Shown piece after piece: positions 42,213 through 50,812 of a stretch of 64,000 bases of DNA. The notes below the pieces were generated by a model that was not told the origin of the DNA, made no database searches, and worked only from the letters and a program-made list of their open reading frames with translations. Numbering within the stretch: the stretch's first letter is position 1; every line of letters starts with the position of its first letter. Both the position numbers and the translations under genes were made by a program. This stretch comes from Antiquaquibacter soli (lineage in GTDB: Bacteria > Actinomycetota > Actinomycetes > Actinomycetales > Microbacteriaceae), in contig NZ_JAUQUB010000005.1 of NCBI RefSeq assembly GCF_030580675.1, positions 83,824-147,823 on the forward strand. The letters run 5' to 3'.

Positions 42213-43108
42213 GGCGTCCAGCCGTCGGGCACCTCGCCCGCGCCGCGCAGGTAGCGCGCCGGTGTCGCCGACCTCACGAGGAGGCGCTCGCTGCAGCCGA
42301 TCGGCAGGAACATGGAGTCGCCCGGGTGGAGGACGTTGGTGGCCTGGAAGCCGATGCTGTCGCTCCACACGTCGACCCAGAGCTCGCCGTCGAGGACGGT
42401 GAGCACCGACTCGCGATCGACGACGCGGAACTCCTCGACGTGGCCAGGCTGAACCGTGCCCTCGACGACGTGCAGGTAGGGCGTGCTCACGAGCGTCGCG
42501 ACGAGGTGGGCGGGGCTCGAGTCCCGGAACGACAGCAGGCCGTCGGCCGCGGAGACGCGGTGGAACGAGGTCGCGGCGTCTCGCTCGGCTCGCGCCTCCG
42601 GCCAGCGTCCCTCCCAGCGCTCGTCCCGGTACACGGCCGTGGTGAGAGCGGGCTGGCGCTTGGCGAAGTCGGAGGCGGTGCCGCGGGACGGCGGTGGGGA
42701 GAAGAACTCGAGAACGCGCACGGGATGCTGCGCCGACGCGGAGAACCCGTTGTGCCAGGTGCCCCGGTGGAAGAGCCGCCCGGTGCCCTGCTCGGCTCGC
42801 ACGACCTCGCCCGACTCGGGGTTGGTGAGCAGCAGCTCGCCCTCGAGCACGAAGTAGAGCACGTCCGCCCCGAAGACCGTCTGGTTCATGGCGCTGTGCC
42901 GGAAGCCGCCGCCCGGAGCGAGATCGAACTCGAGGGCGTGCAGCTGGTCGGTCGACGAGAGGACCCGATCGGTGACGTACCCGGCCTCGTCATCGCCCCA
43001 GACGTGGGCGACCGCGTCCGATCGGCGGATGAGCCGCGGCTCGGAGTAGCGCGGGCGCGGGGTGGGGCGCCGGCCGTGAGGAACCGGGACCGCGGGGGCT
43101 GGTGACAT
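42209..43108 (-). CDS. Bicupin protein, probable sugar-metabolism enzyme
   Basis: 299 residues with two cupin halves. The first has FRHSAMNQTVFGADVLYFVLEGELLL and LFHRGTWHNGF; the second has VEEFRVVDRESVLTVLDGELWV and LHPGDSMFLPIG. It could be an isomerase or a sensor-like sugar binder. ATG 43108 has TACACT (complement of 43115-43120) 6 nt upstream and no ribosome binding site, so it is probably leaderless. The site at 43133-43148 next to this promoter resembles a HutC-type operator and suggests control by the adjacent GntR protein. Confidence 0.8.
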   Translation of the reverse strand: MSPAPAVPVPHGRRPTPRPRYSEPRLIRRSDAVAHVWGDDEAGYVTDRVLSSTDQLHALEFDLAPGGGFRHSAMNQTVFGADVLYFVLEGELLLTNPESGEVVRAEQGTGRLFHRGTWHNGFSASAQHPVRVLEFFSPPPSRGTASDFAKRQPALTTAVYRDERWEGRWPEARAERDAATSFHRVSAADGLLSFRDSSPAHLVATLVSTPYLHVVEGTVQPGHVEEFRVVDRESVLTVLDGELWVDVWSDSIGFQATNVLHPGDSMFLPIGCSERLLVRSATPARYLRGAGEVPDGWTP

Positions 43109-43132
43109 GCCGCGAGTGTAGCAGCCCAGAGT

Positions 43133-43148
43133 CATACCAGCTAGACCA
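43133..43148. promoter_or_regulatory. HutC-type operator at the bicupin-kinase promoter
   Basis: CATACCAGCTAGACCA (reverse complement TGGTCTAGCTGGTATG) resembles the TGGTCTAGACCA sites of DasR-like regulators and shares AGCTGGTA with the sites at 43889-43948. Confidence 0.6.
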
Positions 43149-43149
43149 A

Positions 43150-43881
43150 TTAGAACGGTCGGCTGCGGTGCAGCTCGGCCTGGAAGCGGTACGAGTCGCC
43201 GCGGTAGACGACATCCGAGACCAGCACGATGCTGCCGCCCGCCGACGACTTGGTGGCGATCTCCAGCACGGGGTCCCCGGTCGACAGGTCGAGAAGACGG
43301 GCCTCGGACTCGGTCGCTGCCCGGGCCTGCAGGGTGGAAGCCGACCGGGTGATGGCGACGCCGCACCGTGACTGCAGCTCCTCGTAGAGCGACCCTGTCA
43401 CGAGGTCCGCCTCGAGCACTCCCGCGCATGCGGACTCCACCATCACGGTGCGGTCGATGCAGATCGGGATGCCGTCCACCCGCCGGAGCCGGGTCAGCTC
43501 GATCACGGGCGCTGCGGGCGGCAGATCGAGGGATTCGGCCTCGTCGATGCTCGCGCGGCGCGTCGTCGCGGTGAGGATGTCCGACGTCGGGGTGAAGCCC
43601 CGGGCCCGGGCGACCTCGCTGAAGCTCTCCAGTTCGGACGACCGGTCGGAGACGCTCTCGTGGCGGCGCACGTACCAGCCGCGCTGCGGGTGGCCCTCGA
43701 TCACGCCGTCCTCCTCGAGCCGCTGGAGCGCGGCCCGGATGGTGGTGCGGCTGACCCCGATCGACTCGGCGAGCGCTCGCTCGCCGGGCAAGCGGGATCC
43801 CTCGCCCTGACCGCCGCGATCGATGAGCTCGAGCGTCTGGGCGACGGCGATCGCGACCGCGGGCGAGGTCGTTGCATCCAT
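43150..43881 (-). CDS. GntR/HutC-family regulator with UTRA domain
   Basis: 243 residues. Winged helix GSRLPGERALAESIGVSRTTIRAALQRLEEDGVIE (about 28-62 in pieces), then a UTRA effector domain with PVIELTRLRRVDGIPICIDRT and the end SDVVYRGDSYRFQAELHRSR. ATG 43881 has TACCAT (complement of 43888-43893) 6 nt upstream and no ribosome binding site. The operator TGGTAGTACCA overlaps that box, implying autorepression. It is set between the kinase operon and the dehydrogenase-importer operon, both carrying related sites. The effector is probably a phosphorylated sugar. Confidence 0.92.
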   Translation of the reverse strand: MDATTSPAVAIAVAQTLELIDRGGQGEGSRLPGERALAESIGVSRTTIRAALQRLEEDGVIEGHPQRGWYVRRHESVSDRSSELESFSEVARARGFTPTSDILTATTRRASIDEAESLDLPPAAPVIELTRLRRVDGIPICIDRTVMVESACAGVLEADLVTGSLYEELQSRCGVAITRSASTLQARAATESEARLLDLSTGDPVLEIATKSSAGGSIVLVSDVVYRGDSYRFQAELHRSRPF

Positions 43882-43888
43882 AGGCCGA

Positions 43889-43951
43889 TGGTAGTACCAG
43901 CTGAGCATTCTCGGCATCTGCTGGACTATCTGGTATGAAAGCTGGTACGGT
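43889..43951. promoter_or_regulatory. Divergent GntR-controlled promoter region
   Basis: TGGTAGTACCA (43889-43899) covers the GntR -10 box. CTGGTAT (43930-43936) and AGCTGGTAC (43940-43948) lie in the spacer of a plus promoter TGGACT (43922-43927), 18 nt, TACGGT (43946-43951). One regulator can thus control both directions. Confidence 0.62.
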
Positions 43952-43981
43952 CCGTGGAGAACCCGTTTCAAAGGAGAATCC

Positions 43982-45097
43982 GTGAGTGCACCCGTGACGA
44001 TCGGCGTCATCGGCTGCGGCAGCGTCGCCCAGAACGCCTATCTGCCGCTCATCGTCAACCTGCGCGCGCAGGGCAAGGTCGCCGGCATCGTCGGCTGCGA
44101 CGTCGACCCCGCCCGCCTCGAGGCCGTGCAGTCCAAGTTCGGCGTCGGCCGCGTCACGACCGACCCCGAGGACGTGTTCCGCGACCCCGAGGTCGACATC
44201 GTCCTGGTGCTGACCTCGATGCCCGAGCACGGCGCGCTCACGATCCGCGCTCTCGAGGCGGGCAAGAACGTGCTCGTCGAGAAGCCCATGGCCACCTCGC
44301 TCGAGGAAGGGCGGCGCGTGCTCGCCGCCGCCGAGGCGAGCACGGGACTGCTCGTGTGCGCCCCGCACGTGCAGCTGAGCCCCGACTTCCAGCAGATGTA
44401 CGAGGCGATCGACTCCGGGCGGATCGGCCGCCCGCTCCTCGGCCGGGCGCGATACGGCTGGAACGGCCCCGACTGGAGCTCGTGGTTCTACGCCCCGGGC
44501 GGCGGACCCCTCTTCGACCTCGGCGTCTACAACGTCACCTCGCTCACGGGACTCATCGGCCCGGTGCGCCGCGTGACGTGCCTCTCCACCCTCACGCGGC
44601 CCGAGCGCGTCGTCGAGGGAGAGCTCATCCAGGTGCAGACGGATGACACGTTCCAGATCGTGCTCGAGCACGAGTCCGGCGCCTTGTCGACCGTCACCAC
44701 CGCGTTCGGCATGCAGAAGTACCGCGGCGCCGCCGTGGAGGTCTACGGCCTCGAGGGGACCATCCAGCTCATGGGCGACGACTGGGCGCCCGCGGGCCTC
44801 GAGTACTGGTCCAACGACGTCGGCGCCTGGCAGGTCTTCGAAAGCCAGAGCTCCTACTGGCCGTGGACGGACGGACTCGCCCACCTCGTCGACTGCGTGC
44901 TCACCGGCCAGCAGCCCTACACGCGCCCCGATCAGGCGTTCCATGTGCTCGAGATCATGCTCGGGGCGATGCGCGCCGCCGAGACCGGGGTCACCCAGGA
45001 GATCGAGAGCACCTTCGACCGTCAGCCCCCGCGCCCCCGCGCGCGCCGGGCGGATGCCCATCTCGTGCACGACCGCGTGCACGAGGACGCGCAGTAA
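43982..45097 (+). CDS. Gfo/Idh/MocA-family dehydrogenase
   Basis: 371 residues. NAD(P)-binding GVIGCGSVAQNAYLP, then the EKP motif VLVEKPMATSLEEG and a C-terminal substrate domain with FDLGVYNVTSLTGLIGP. It probably oxidises or epimerises an imported sugar or polyol. GTG 43982 follows AAAGGAG. First gene of the operon with the third importer, 36 nt before the receptor gene. Confidence 0.92.
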   Translation: MSAPVTIGVIGCGSVAQNAYLPLIVNLRAQGKVAGIVGCDVDPARLEAVQSKFGVGRVTTDPEDVFRDPEVDIVLVLTSMPEHGALTIRALEAGKNVLVEKPMATSLEEGRRVLAAAEASTGLLVCAPHVQLSPDFQQMYEAIDSGRIGRPLLGRARYGWNGPDWSSWFYAPGGGPLFDLGVYNVTSLTGLIGPVRRVTCLSTLTRPERVVEGELIQVQTDDTFQIVLEHESGALSTVTTAFGMQKYRGAAVEVYGLEGTIQLMGDDWAPAGLEYWSNDVGAWQVFESQSSYWPWTDGLAHLVDCVLTGQQPYTRPDQAFHVLEIMLGAMRAAETGVTQEIESTFDRQPPRPRARRADAHLVHDRVHEDAQ

Positions 45098-45133
45098 CCC
45101 CCTTACCCACCCCTTGAGACGACGGAGTTTCGA

Positions 45134-46483
45134 ATGAAGTCCATGCCGATTGCCGCAGCACCGATCGCGGCGCTCGCCCTCATCCTCGCCGGCTGCGTGC
45201 CGGGCGGGTCGGGGCCCGCGCCCGACTCCGACCGAGAGGTCGTGACCGACCCCTCGAAGATGGGCGAGGTCACCGTGACCGTGCTCGACACGTTCACCGA
45301 CGACGCGTCCCCCATCGGGCGGTGGATGACGTCCGTCGTCGACTCCTTCGAGAAGGAGTACCCGAACATCACCATCGAGCGGCAGAGCGAGAACTCGAAC
45401 GACGTCAACTCGACGCTCCGCCTGCGGCTCTCGGAGGCCGGTGCGCCCGACATCGTCCCCGCCAACCAGGGCTGGTCGGGCGTCGGCGACCTCGCGGCGA
45501 GCGGCCTGCTGCTCAATCTCGATCCCTACTCCGACGCCTACGGCTGGCCGGACTCGCTGCCGGACACCATCCTGCAGCAGTCGATGGCGACGTCCGACGG
45601 CACCGACATCGGCCAGGGCAGCCAGTACGGCATGCCCATCAACCAGGGCGCGTTCGTGACGGCGTTCTACAACCGGGACATCCTCGACAGCCTCGGCCTC
45701 GAGGAGCCCCAGACCTGGGACGACTTCGAGGCGGCGCTCGCGGCGGCGAAGTCCGCGGGGGAGGTGCCGATCGCGCTCGGCACCCAGGACGGCTGGCCGG
45801 CGTCCGCGACGCTGCTGGCGATCCAGGCGGCGGTCGGCGACGGCGACGCGATCCGCGACTTCGTCTTCGCCAAGGGCGGGGATGCCGCATCCACCGGCCT
45901 CGAGGACGCAGCCGCGATCTACCAGCAGTGGGTCGACGCCGACTACTTCACGCCGGACTTCGCCGGCGTGCCCAGCTCGGACGCGGGCCAGGACTTCGTC
46001 GAGGGGACCGGTCTCTTCACCTTCTGGTACTCCGGCTTCCTGCCCTTCGCCGACCAGGAGCAGGCGGACCGCTTCGGCCAGTTCATCCTCCCGCGCCAGG
46101 ACGGCGGCCCGCTGACCGCCGTGGGATCCTCGTCGCAGAACTTCTCGATCGCGGCGAACAGCGAGGAGGCGGACGCTGCCGCCCTGTTCCTCGACTGGAT
46201 GGCGAGCCCGACGGCTGGCGAGGCGGCGATGGACAACCAGATCATCCCCATGTTCGGTTCATTCACGCCGGACACGGACTCCGTGATGCTCAACGACGGC
46301 ATCGAGTCGCTCAACGCGGTCACCGAGGCGAACGGCTACCTGCCGTACTTCGACTGGGCGACTCCGACGATGCTCGACGCGCTCACCGTCAACCTCCAGC
46401 TGATGTTCGACGGGCAGGGCACTCCGGCCCAGGTCGTCGAGGCGGCGCAGTCCAACTACGACGAGTTCCGCTCGACGAAGTGA
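45134..46483 (+). CDS. Sugar ABC transporter substrate-binding lipoprotein
   Basis: 449-residue receptor with signal peptide, lipobox LAGC (Cys about 21) and linker VPGGSGPAP, almost as in the receptor at 35717. Mature domain blocks YGMPINQGAFVTAFYNRDIL and QTWDDFEAALAAAK are typical. It feeds the two following permeases. The start is supported by GACGGAG upstream. Confidence 0.93.
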   Translation: MKSMPIAAAPIAALALILAGCVPGGSGPAPDSDREVVTDPSKMGEVTVTVLDTFTDDASPIGRWMTSVVDSFEKEYPNITIERQSENSNDVNSTLRLRLSEAGAPDIVPANQGWSGVGDLAASGLLLNLDPYSDAYGWPDSLPDTILQQSMATSDGTDIGQGSQYGMPINQGAFVTAFYNRDILDSLGLEEPQTWDDFEAALAAAKSAGEVPIALGTQDGWPASATLLAIQAAVGDGDAIRDFVFAKGGDAASTGLEDAAAIYQQWVDADYFTPDFAGVPSSDAGQDFVEGTGLFTFWYSGFLPFADQEQADRFGQFILPRQDGGPLTAVGSSSQNFSIAANSEEADAAALFLDWMASPTAGEAAMDNQIIPMFGSFTPDTDSVMLNDGIESLNAVTEANGYLPYFDWATPTMLDALTVNLQLMFDGQGTPAQVVEAAQSNYDEFRSTK

Positions 46484-47415
46484 CGCACCTGACGGCGGGG
46501 AGCGGTGTTCCGCTCCGCTCCCCGCACCTCCCCAGCCGGCGTGCATCCCGTGTCCGACGCGGGATGCTCGCCTGGCTGTTCCTACTCCCCGCGCTCGCGT
46601 TCTACTCGTTCGTCGTCATCGGCCCGACTGCGCAGAGCGTGTGGTTCTCGCTCTTCCGCTGGAATGGCGTCGGGCCGGCCACGTGGGTCGGCTTCGGCAA
46701 CTACGCCGACTTCGCCACCGACCCGCTCATCGGCGAGGCGCTCGCCCACACCGGCGTCATGGTGGTGTTCTTCTCCGTGCTGCCCATCACGCTGGGCCTC
46801 ATCTCGGCTGCGCTGCTGTCGCGCACGCGGAGCCGCAGCACGGGCGTCTTCCGGTCGATCATCTTCCTGCCCCAAGTGCTCACCTCCGTCGTGATCGTCG
46901 TGATCTGGCGGCAGCTGTTCTCCCTCGACGGAGCGGTCAACTCGGCGCTGCGCGCCGTCGGGCTCGGCGACCTCGCCCAGCCGTGGCTCGGCAGCTTCAC
47001 GCTCACCCTCCCCGTGCTCGCCCTCGCGGGCACGTGGACGACGATGGGCCTGTGCATGCTCCTCTTCGTGTCGGGGGCGGGGAACATCCCGACGGAGCTC
47101 TACGAGGCCGCGCGCATCGACGGTGCCGGAGCGGTGCGCGAGTTCTTCTCGGTCACGCTCCCGGGGCTCGTGCCGCAGCTCGCGGTCGCCCTGACGCTCA
47201 CCCTCATCGGCGCGCTGCGGGTCTTCGACCTCGTGTGGCTCACGACCCGCGGCGGACCGGGCACGTCGAGCATCACCCCTGCGGTTCTGCTCTACTCCAA
47301 GGCGTTCACCCAGCAGGATGTCGGCGGGGCCGCAGCGATCGGGGTCACCCTCGCGGTGCTGTCGCTGCTCGTCTCCATCGTCGTCGTGCGCATCACCGAT
47401 CGGGCGGCCTCATGA
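46480..47415 (+). CDS. Carbohydrate ABC transporter permease (MalF type)
   Basis: 311 residues, six predicted helices beginning LAWLFLLPALAFYSFVVIG. EAA loop ELYEAARIDGAGAVREF. GTG 46480 overlaps the receptor stop (GTGA). The whole transporter is one operon with ATGA/GTGA overlaps. No adjacent ATPase gene. Confidence 0.92.
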   Translation: MTHLTAGSGVPLRSPHLPSRRASRVRRGMLAWLFLLPALAFYSFVVIGPTAQSVWFSLFRWNGVGPATWVGFGNYADFATDPLIGEALAHTGVMVVFFSVLPITLGLISAALLSRTRSRSTGVFRSIIFLPQVLTSVVIVVIWRQLFSLDGAVNSALRAVGLGDLAQPWLGSFTLTLPVLALAGTWTTMGLCMLLFVSGAGNIPTELYEAARIDGAGAVREFFSVTLPGLVPQLAVALTLTLIGALRVFDLVWLTTRGGPGTSSITPAVLLYSKAFTQQDVGGAAAIGVTLAVLSLLVSIVVVRITDRAAS

Positions 47416-48224
47416 TCTCGCGCCGGGAACGGGTGCTCAACCTCGCCGTGCTCGTCTTCATGTCCCTCGTCGTGCTCGTCCCGGTGTCGCTCCTCGTGCT
47501 CGCCTCGCTCAGCCCCACTCCCAACGGCCGTCCCGCGTTCGGCGACCTGCGCTGGGACAACTTCGTCGTCGCCTGGCAGCAGTCCGACTTCGGATCGCAC
47601 CTGCTCGTGAGCCTGACTGTGAGCCTCGCGGTCGTCGGGATCACCCTGGTCATCACGCCGCTCGCCGCCTACGGGCTCGCCGTGCTCAAGGCGCCCGGGC
47701 ACAAGTGGGTGTTCCTGGTCTTCCTCGCGGGCATCATGATCCCGCTCGAGGGGATCATCGTGCCCCTCTACTTCACGATGCGGGCGACACCGTTCTCCAG
47801 CACGGTCGTCGCGCTCATCATCGCCCACTCCGGCCTCAGCGTGAGCTTCGGCGTCTTCTGGATGCGCGCCGCGTTCCGATCCGTTCCCGGCGGCATCCTC
47901 GAGTCCGCGATGATCGACGGCGCCGGCCCCCTGCGCATCCTGCGAAGCATCATGCTGCCCCTGTCGGCGCCCGCCCTCATCACTCTCGGGCTGCTGACGT
48001 TCATGTGGACGTGGAACGACTACTTCCTCGCGTTCGTCCTCGTCAACAACCCCGATCAGTTGCCGGTGACGGTCGCGCTCGGTAGCTTCTCGAACAAGTA
48101 CACGACCCAGTACAACCTCATGTCGGCGGCCGCGATCCTCGTCGCGCTGCCGATCGTCGTGCTCTACGTCGTGTTCCAGCGGCGGTTCATCGAGGGCGTT
48201 CTCGCGGGAGCGGTGAAGGGATGA
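47412..48224 (+). CDS. Carbohydrate ABC transporter permease (MalG type)
   Basis: 270 residues, six predicted helices. The EAA region is degenerate (GILESAMIDGAGPLRIL instead of E-A-A), but the DGAG turn is kept. It ends FQRRFIEGVLAGAVKG. ATG 47412 overlaps the previous stop. The EamA gene follows after 10 nt. Confidence 0.92.
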   Translation: MISRRERVLNLAVLVFMSLVVLVPVSLLVLASLSPTPNGRPAFGDLRWDNFVVAWQQSDFGSHLLVSLTVSLAVVGITLVITPLAAYGLAVLKAPGHKWVFLVFLAGIMIPLEGIIVPLYFTMRATPFSSTVVALIIAHSGLSVSFGVFWMRAAFRSVPGGILESAMIDGAGPLRILRSIMLPLSAPALITLGLLTFMWTWNDYFLAFVLVNNPDQLPVTVALGSFSNKYTTQYNLMSAAAILVALPIVVLYVVFQRRFIEGVLAGAVKG

Positions 48225-48234
48225 CACGGCACTG

Positions 48235-49080
48235 ATGGCGGTCGTTCTCGCGCTGCTCTCGGCCCTCGCGTACGGCGCGGCCGACTTCGTCGGGGGCCTC
48301 GCGTCGCGGGTGCGATCCTCGCTCGTCGTCGCCGCGACGAGCGCCGCCGTGGGGGTCGTGGTGTTCTCGATCGCCGCCGCGGTCGTGCCGGGAGCGGCAT
48401 CCCGCGCGGCGCTGCTGTGGGGCGCGGCATCCGGAGTCGTCGGGATGCTCGCCGCCGCGAGCCTCTACGCAGCCCTCGCGATCGGGCCGATGGCCGTCGT
48501 CGCGCCGCTCACGGCGACGATCTCGGGCGCGACCCCGGTGATCTGGTCGCTCGCCGGGGGAGAGCTTCCGGATGCGCCGACCTGGTTCGGTCTCGTCGCG
48601 GTTCTCGCCGGAGCGGCTCTCGTCTCGATCGTGACGGGCGAGCGCTCCGCGGGACCGAGGCGCGGTCGCGGCATCGCGCTCGCGGTGGTCGCGGGAGTGC
48701 TGTTCGGCGCGTTCTACATCTTCCTCGCCGCCGCGCCCGCCGACTCCGGGATGCTCCCGCTCCTCGCCAACCGCGCCGCCGGGCTGCTCGTCCTCGGCGT
48801 CGTCCTGCTCGTGATCGGCCTCCGCCGCGGCGTCACCGGTCGGCTCACCACCCGCGGCCTCGGGCCGGCCCTCGCCACGGGTCTCCTCGATGCGGCCGCC
48901 AACGCCCTCTACGTCCTGGCGGTGCGGGAGGGAGCGCTCGCGATCGTCGCCGTGATCGTCTCGCTCTACCCGGCGGGCACGATCGCACTCTCCGCGGCGG
49001 TGCTGCGGGAGCGAATCTCCCCGGTGCAGTGGGCGGGCGTCGGCCTCGCGCTCGTGGGAATCGTCGTGCTCGCGCTGTGA
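48235..49080 (+). CDS. EamA/DMT-superfamily transporter
   Basis: 281 residues with about ten hydrophobic helices in two repeats, the drug/metabolite transporter plan (each repeat ends SLYAALAIGPMAVVAPL or NALYVLAVREGALAIVAV). Probable metabolite exporter; the substrate is unknown. It starts 10 nt after the permease gene, so it may be transcribed with the importer operon. Confidence 0.88.
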   Translation: MAVVLALLSALAYGAADFVGGLASRVRSSLVVAATSAAVGVVVFSIAAAVVPGAASRAALLWGAASGVVGMLAAASLYAALAIGPMAVVAPLTATISGATPVIWSLAGGELPDAPTWFGLVAVLAGAALVSIVTGERSAGPRRGRGIALAVVAGVLFGAFYIFLAAAPADSGMLPLLANRAAGLLVLGVVLLVIGLRRGVTGRLTTRGLGPALATGLLDAAANALYVLAVREGALAIVAVIVSLYPAGTIALSAAVLRERISPVQWAGVGLALVGIVVLAL

Positions 49081-49105
49081 CGGGCTGCGGGCGGTACTCC
49101 GGCGT

Positions 49106-49861
49106 TCAGCGCTCCTCGAGCCGCGTAGCGAATTCCGGCGCCCGGCGCGGCCCTTCGTCGCGGAGCTCCTCGAGCTGGGCCGCGAGGTGGGGCGAGATGA
49201 GCGCAGCCCAGCGCCCGTACGTCTCCGAACTGCGGTACCGGTCGGTCGACGGCTCGGGCGGCGGGGAGAACGGCACGAATCGCGCGTGCACGCGGCGCCG
49301 CGCCGCCGACTCGAGGGCCGCGACGAGGGCGGGCGCGTGCCGCTGCGCCAGTCGACCGGGCAGCCGGGGCACGACGGGCATCGCCGCGAACGACGGGATG
49401 CCGACGATCAGGATGCGGCGCACCCCGTCGCACGTCGCCTGGTCGAGCAGTGCGCCCACACGTTCCGCGAAATGCGAGACCCGGGTGAGGCGCACCGCAT
49501 CGACGGAGCCGAGGAGCACGACGAGGACATCGTGCCCGGTTCCGGCCCGCTCGCGGTAGGCCGCGAGCGCCGACCTCGAGTCGAGGTCCAGGTCGGTGAT
49601 CAGGTCGACGCGAACACCGCGACCCGTCGCCCGGGCGGCTTGGCGGGCCAGGTGCCCCGGCAGGGCGAGGTCGTGACTCGTCACCCCGAACCCCATCGCG
49701 GGTCCGTCGCCCAGGAGGAGCACTCGAGCGGGGTCGGGTCCCTCGGCGCTCGCACTCGGCTCGCCGTGCGGACGCGGGATGCGCTCCCAACTCTCCTTGC
49801 GCGCGTTCCACCACGCCCGCACCACCCGCCGGGTCAGCCCGTTCGGCCGTCTGTCGTCCAT
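49106..49861 (-). CDS. SGNH/GDSL-like protein with altered nucleophile motif
   Basis: 251 residues. The opening VLLLGDGPAMGFGVTSHDLALPGHLAR aligns with the GDS block of SGNH hydrolases, but the nucleophile Ser is Gly (GDG). The Asn block LLGSVDAVR is also atypical. Either the catalytic residue lies elsewhere or this is a non-catalytic relative. It seems to be a conserved actinobacterial subgroup by memory. No signal peptide; a basic N-terminus (RRVVRAWWNARKESW). Confidence 0.65.
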   Translation of the reverse strand: MDDRRPNGLTRRVVRAWWNARKESWERIPRPHGEPSASAEGPDPARVLLLGDGPAMGFGVTSHDLALPGHLARQAARATGRGVRVDLITDLDLDSRSALAAYRERAGTGHDVLVVLLGSVDAVRLTRVSHFAERVGALLDQATCDGVRRILIVGIPSFAAMPVVPRLPGRLAQRHAPALVAALESAARRRVHARFVPFSPPPEPSTDRYRSSETYGRWAALISPHLAAQLEELRDEGPRRAPEFATRLEER

Positions 49862-49923
49862 TCGCACCCCCAGTGCTGCGATGTACTCCGTTTCCAGCGT
49901 AGGACGGCGGAGGGGCGGATTAC

Positions 49924-49929
49924 TAGGCT
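49924..49929 (+). promoter_or_regulatory. Leaderless -10 box of the DUF1801 gene
   Basis: TAGGCT ends 7 nt before ATG 49937; no Shine-Dalgarno sequence is present. Confidence 0.55.
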
Positions 49930-49936
49930 CGGGGCC

Positions 49937-50305
49937 ATGGCAGAGGCCGCAGCATCCGTCGACGACTACCTCGCGGGGTTCTCCCCGGAGGTGCGTTCCG
50001 CGCTCGAGGAGGTGCGCGCGGCCATCCACGCGGCGGTGCCCGGCGGCGAGGAGAAGGTCCGGTACGGGATGCCCGCCGTCATGCTCGGCGGACGCTACGC
50101 GATCCACTTCGCCGGGTGGAAGAAGCACATCGGCCTCTACCCGGTGCCGCCGCTCGGCGGAGAGCTCGAGGCCGAGGTCGCCCGGCTGCGGTCGGGCAAG
50201 GACTCGGTGAACCTGCCGCTCGGTCGCCCGATCGATGTCGGGCTCGTCACGCGCATCGCCGCGCGGATCGTGGAACTGAGGGCAGGGGGCGAGCAGGGGG
50301 ACTAG
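49937..50305 (+). CDS. DUF1801/YdhG-like protein
   Basis: 122 residues with the family core VDDYLAGFSPEVRSALEEVRAAIHAAVPGGEEKVRYGMPAV and FAGWKKHIGLYPVP. These small YdhG-fold proteins are frequent and functionally obscure; some are linked to iron chaperone-like folds. Start set by the leaderless box at 49924-49929. Ends shortly before the VOC gene. Confidence 0.86.
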   Translation: MAEAAASVDDYLAGFSPEVRSALEEVRAAIHAAVPGGEEKVRYGMPAVMLGGRYAIHFAGWKKHIGLYPVPPLGGELEAEVARLRSGKDSVNLPLGRPIDVGLVTRIAARIVELRAGGEQGD

Positions 50306-50338
50306 CGGCATCTCGGTGGACGGGAGCAGACTGCCGCC

Positions 50339-50761
50339 ATGTCGATCCTCAACCCCTACCTCAACTTCGTCGACAACGCGCGCGAGGCCATCGAGTTCTA
50401 CCACGCCGTGTTCGGCGGCGACCTCGCGGTGAGCACGTTCGCCGACTTCGGGGCGCCCGTCGAGCCGGCCGAGGCGCACCTCGTGATGCACGCGCAGCTC
50501 GACACCCCGGCGGGCTACACGATCATGGCCTCCGACACCCCGAGCCACATCGCCATGCCGGAGGGCGCCAAGGCCTTCAGCGTCTCGCTGAGCGGCGAGA
50601 ACTCGGAGAAGGCGGAGCTCTCCGGCTACTTCGAGAAGCTCGCCGAGGGCGGTACCGTCGACCAGCCGCTCGGAAGCTCTCCGTGGGGTGCGACGTTCGG
50701 GATGCTGACCGACCGATTCGGCGTGAGCTGGCTGGTGAACATCGCCGGTCCGCAGGCCTAG
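50339..50761 (+). CDS. VOC-superfamily (PhnB/glyoxalase-like) protein
   Basis: 140 residues with two beta-alpha-beta-beta-beta modules. The opening ILNPYLNFVDNAREAIEFYHAVFGGDL and the end PWGATFGMLTDRFGVSWLVNI match PhnB-like VOC proteins, which bind metals or small ligands. The function is unknown. CAGACT 6 nt before ATG 50339 could be a weak leaderless box. Confidence 0.88.
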   Translation: MSILNPYLNFVDNAREAIEFYHAVFGGDLAVSTFADFGAPVEPAEAHLVMHAQLDTPAGYTIMASDTPSHIAMPEGAKAFSVSLSGENSEKAELSGYFEKLAEGGTVDQPLGSSPWGATFGMLTDRFGVSWLVNIAGPQA

Positions 50762-50812
50762 TTTCATGTTCTACTTTTGAAACATGTGTCTCATACTTGG
50801 TACACTTGGGCG
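50761..50812 (+). promoter_or_regulatory. Autoregulated promoter of the MNT-HEPN pair
   Basis: TTGAAA (50777-50782), 18 nt, TACACT (50801-50806), then 6 nt to ATG 50813. Interleaved inverted repeats GTTTCA-N11-TGAAAC and CATGTT-N10-AACATG cover the -35 region and are a likely operator for the wHTH protein. The block is AT-rich. Confidence 0.65.

Noticed and set aside
42209..45082. A 957-codon minus-strand frame as one fused protein
   Set aside because: Only the last 299 codons encode a recognisable bicupin; the rest lies antisense to the dehydrogenase gene and across the GntR gene.
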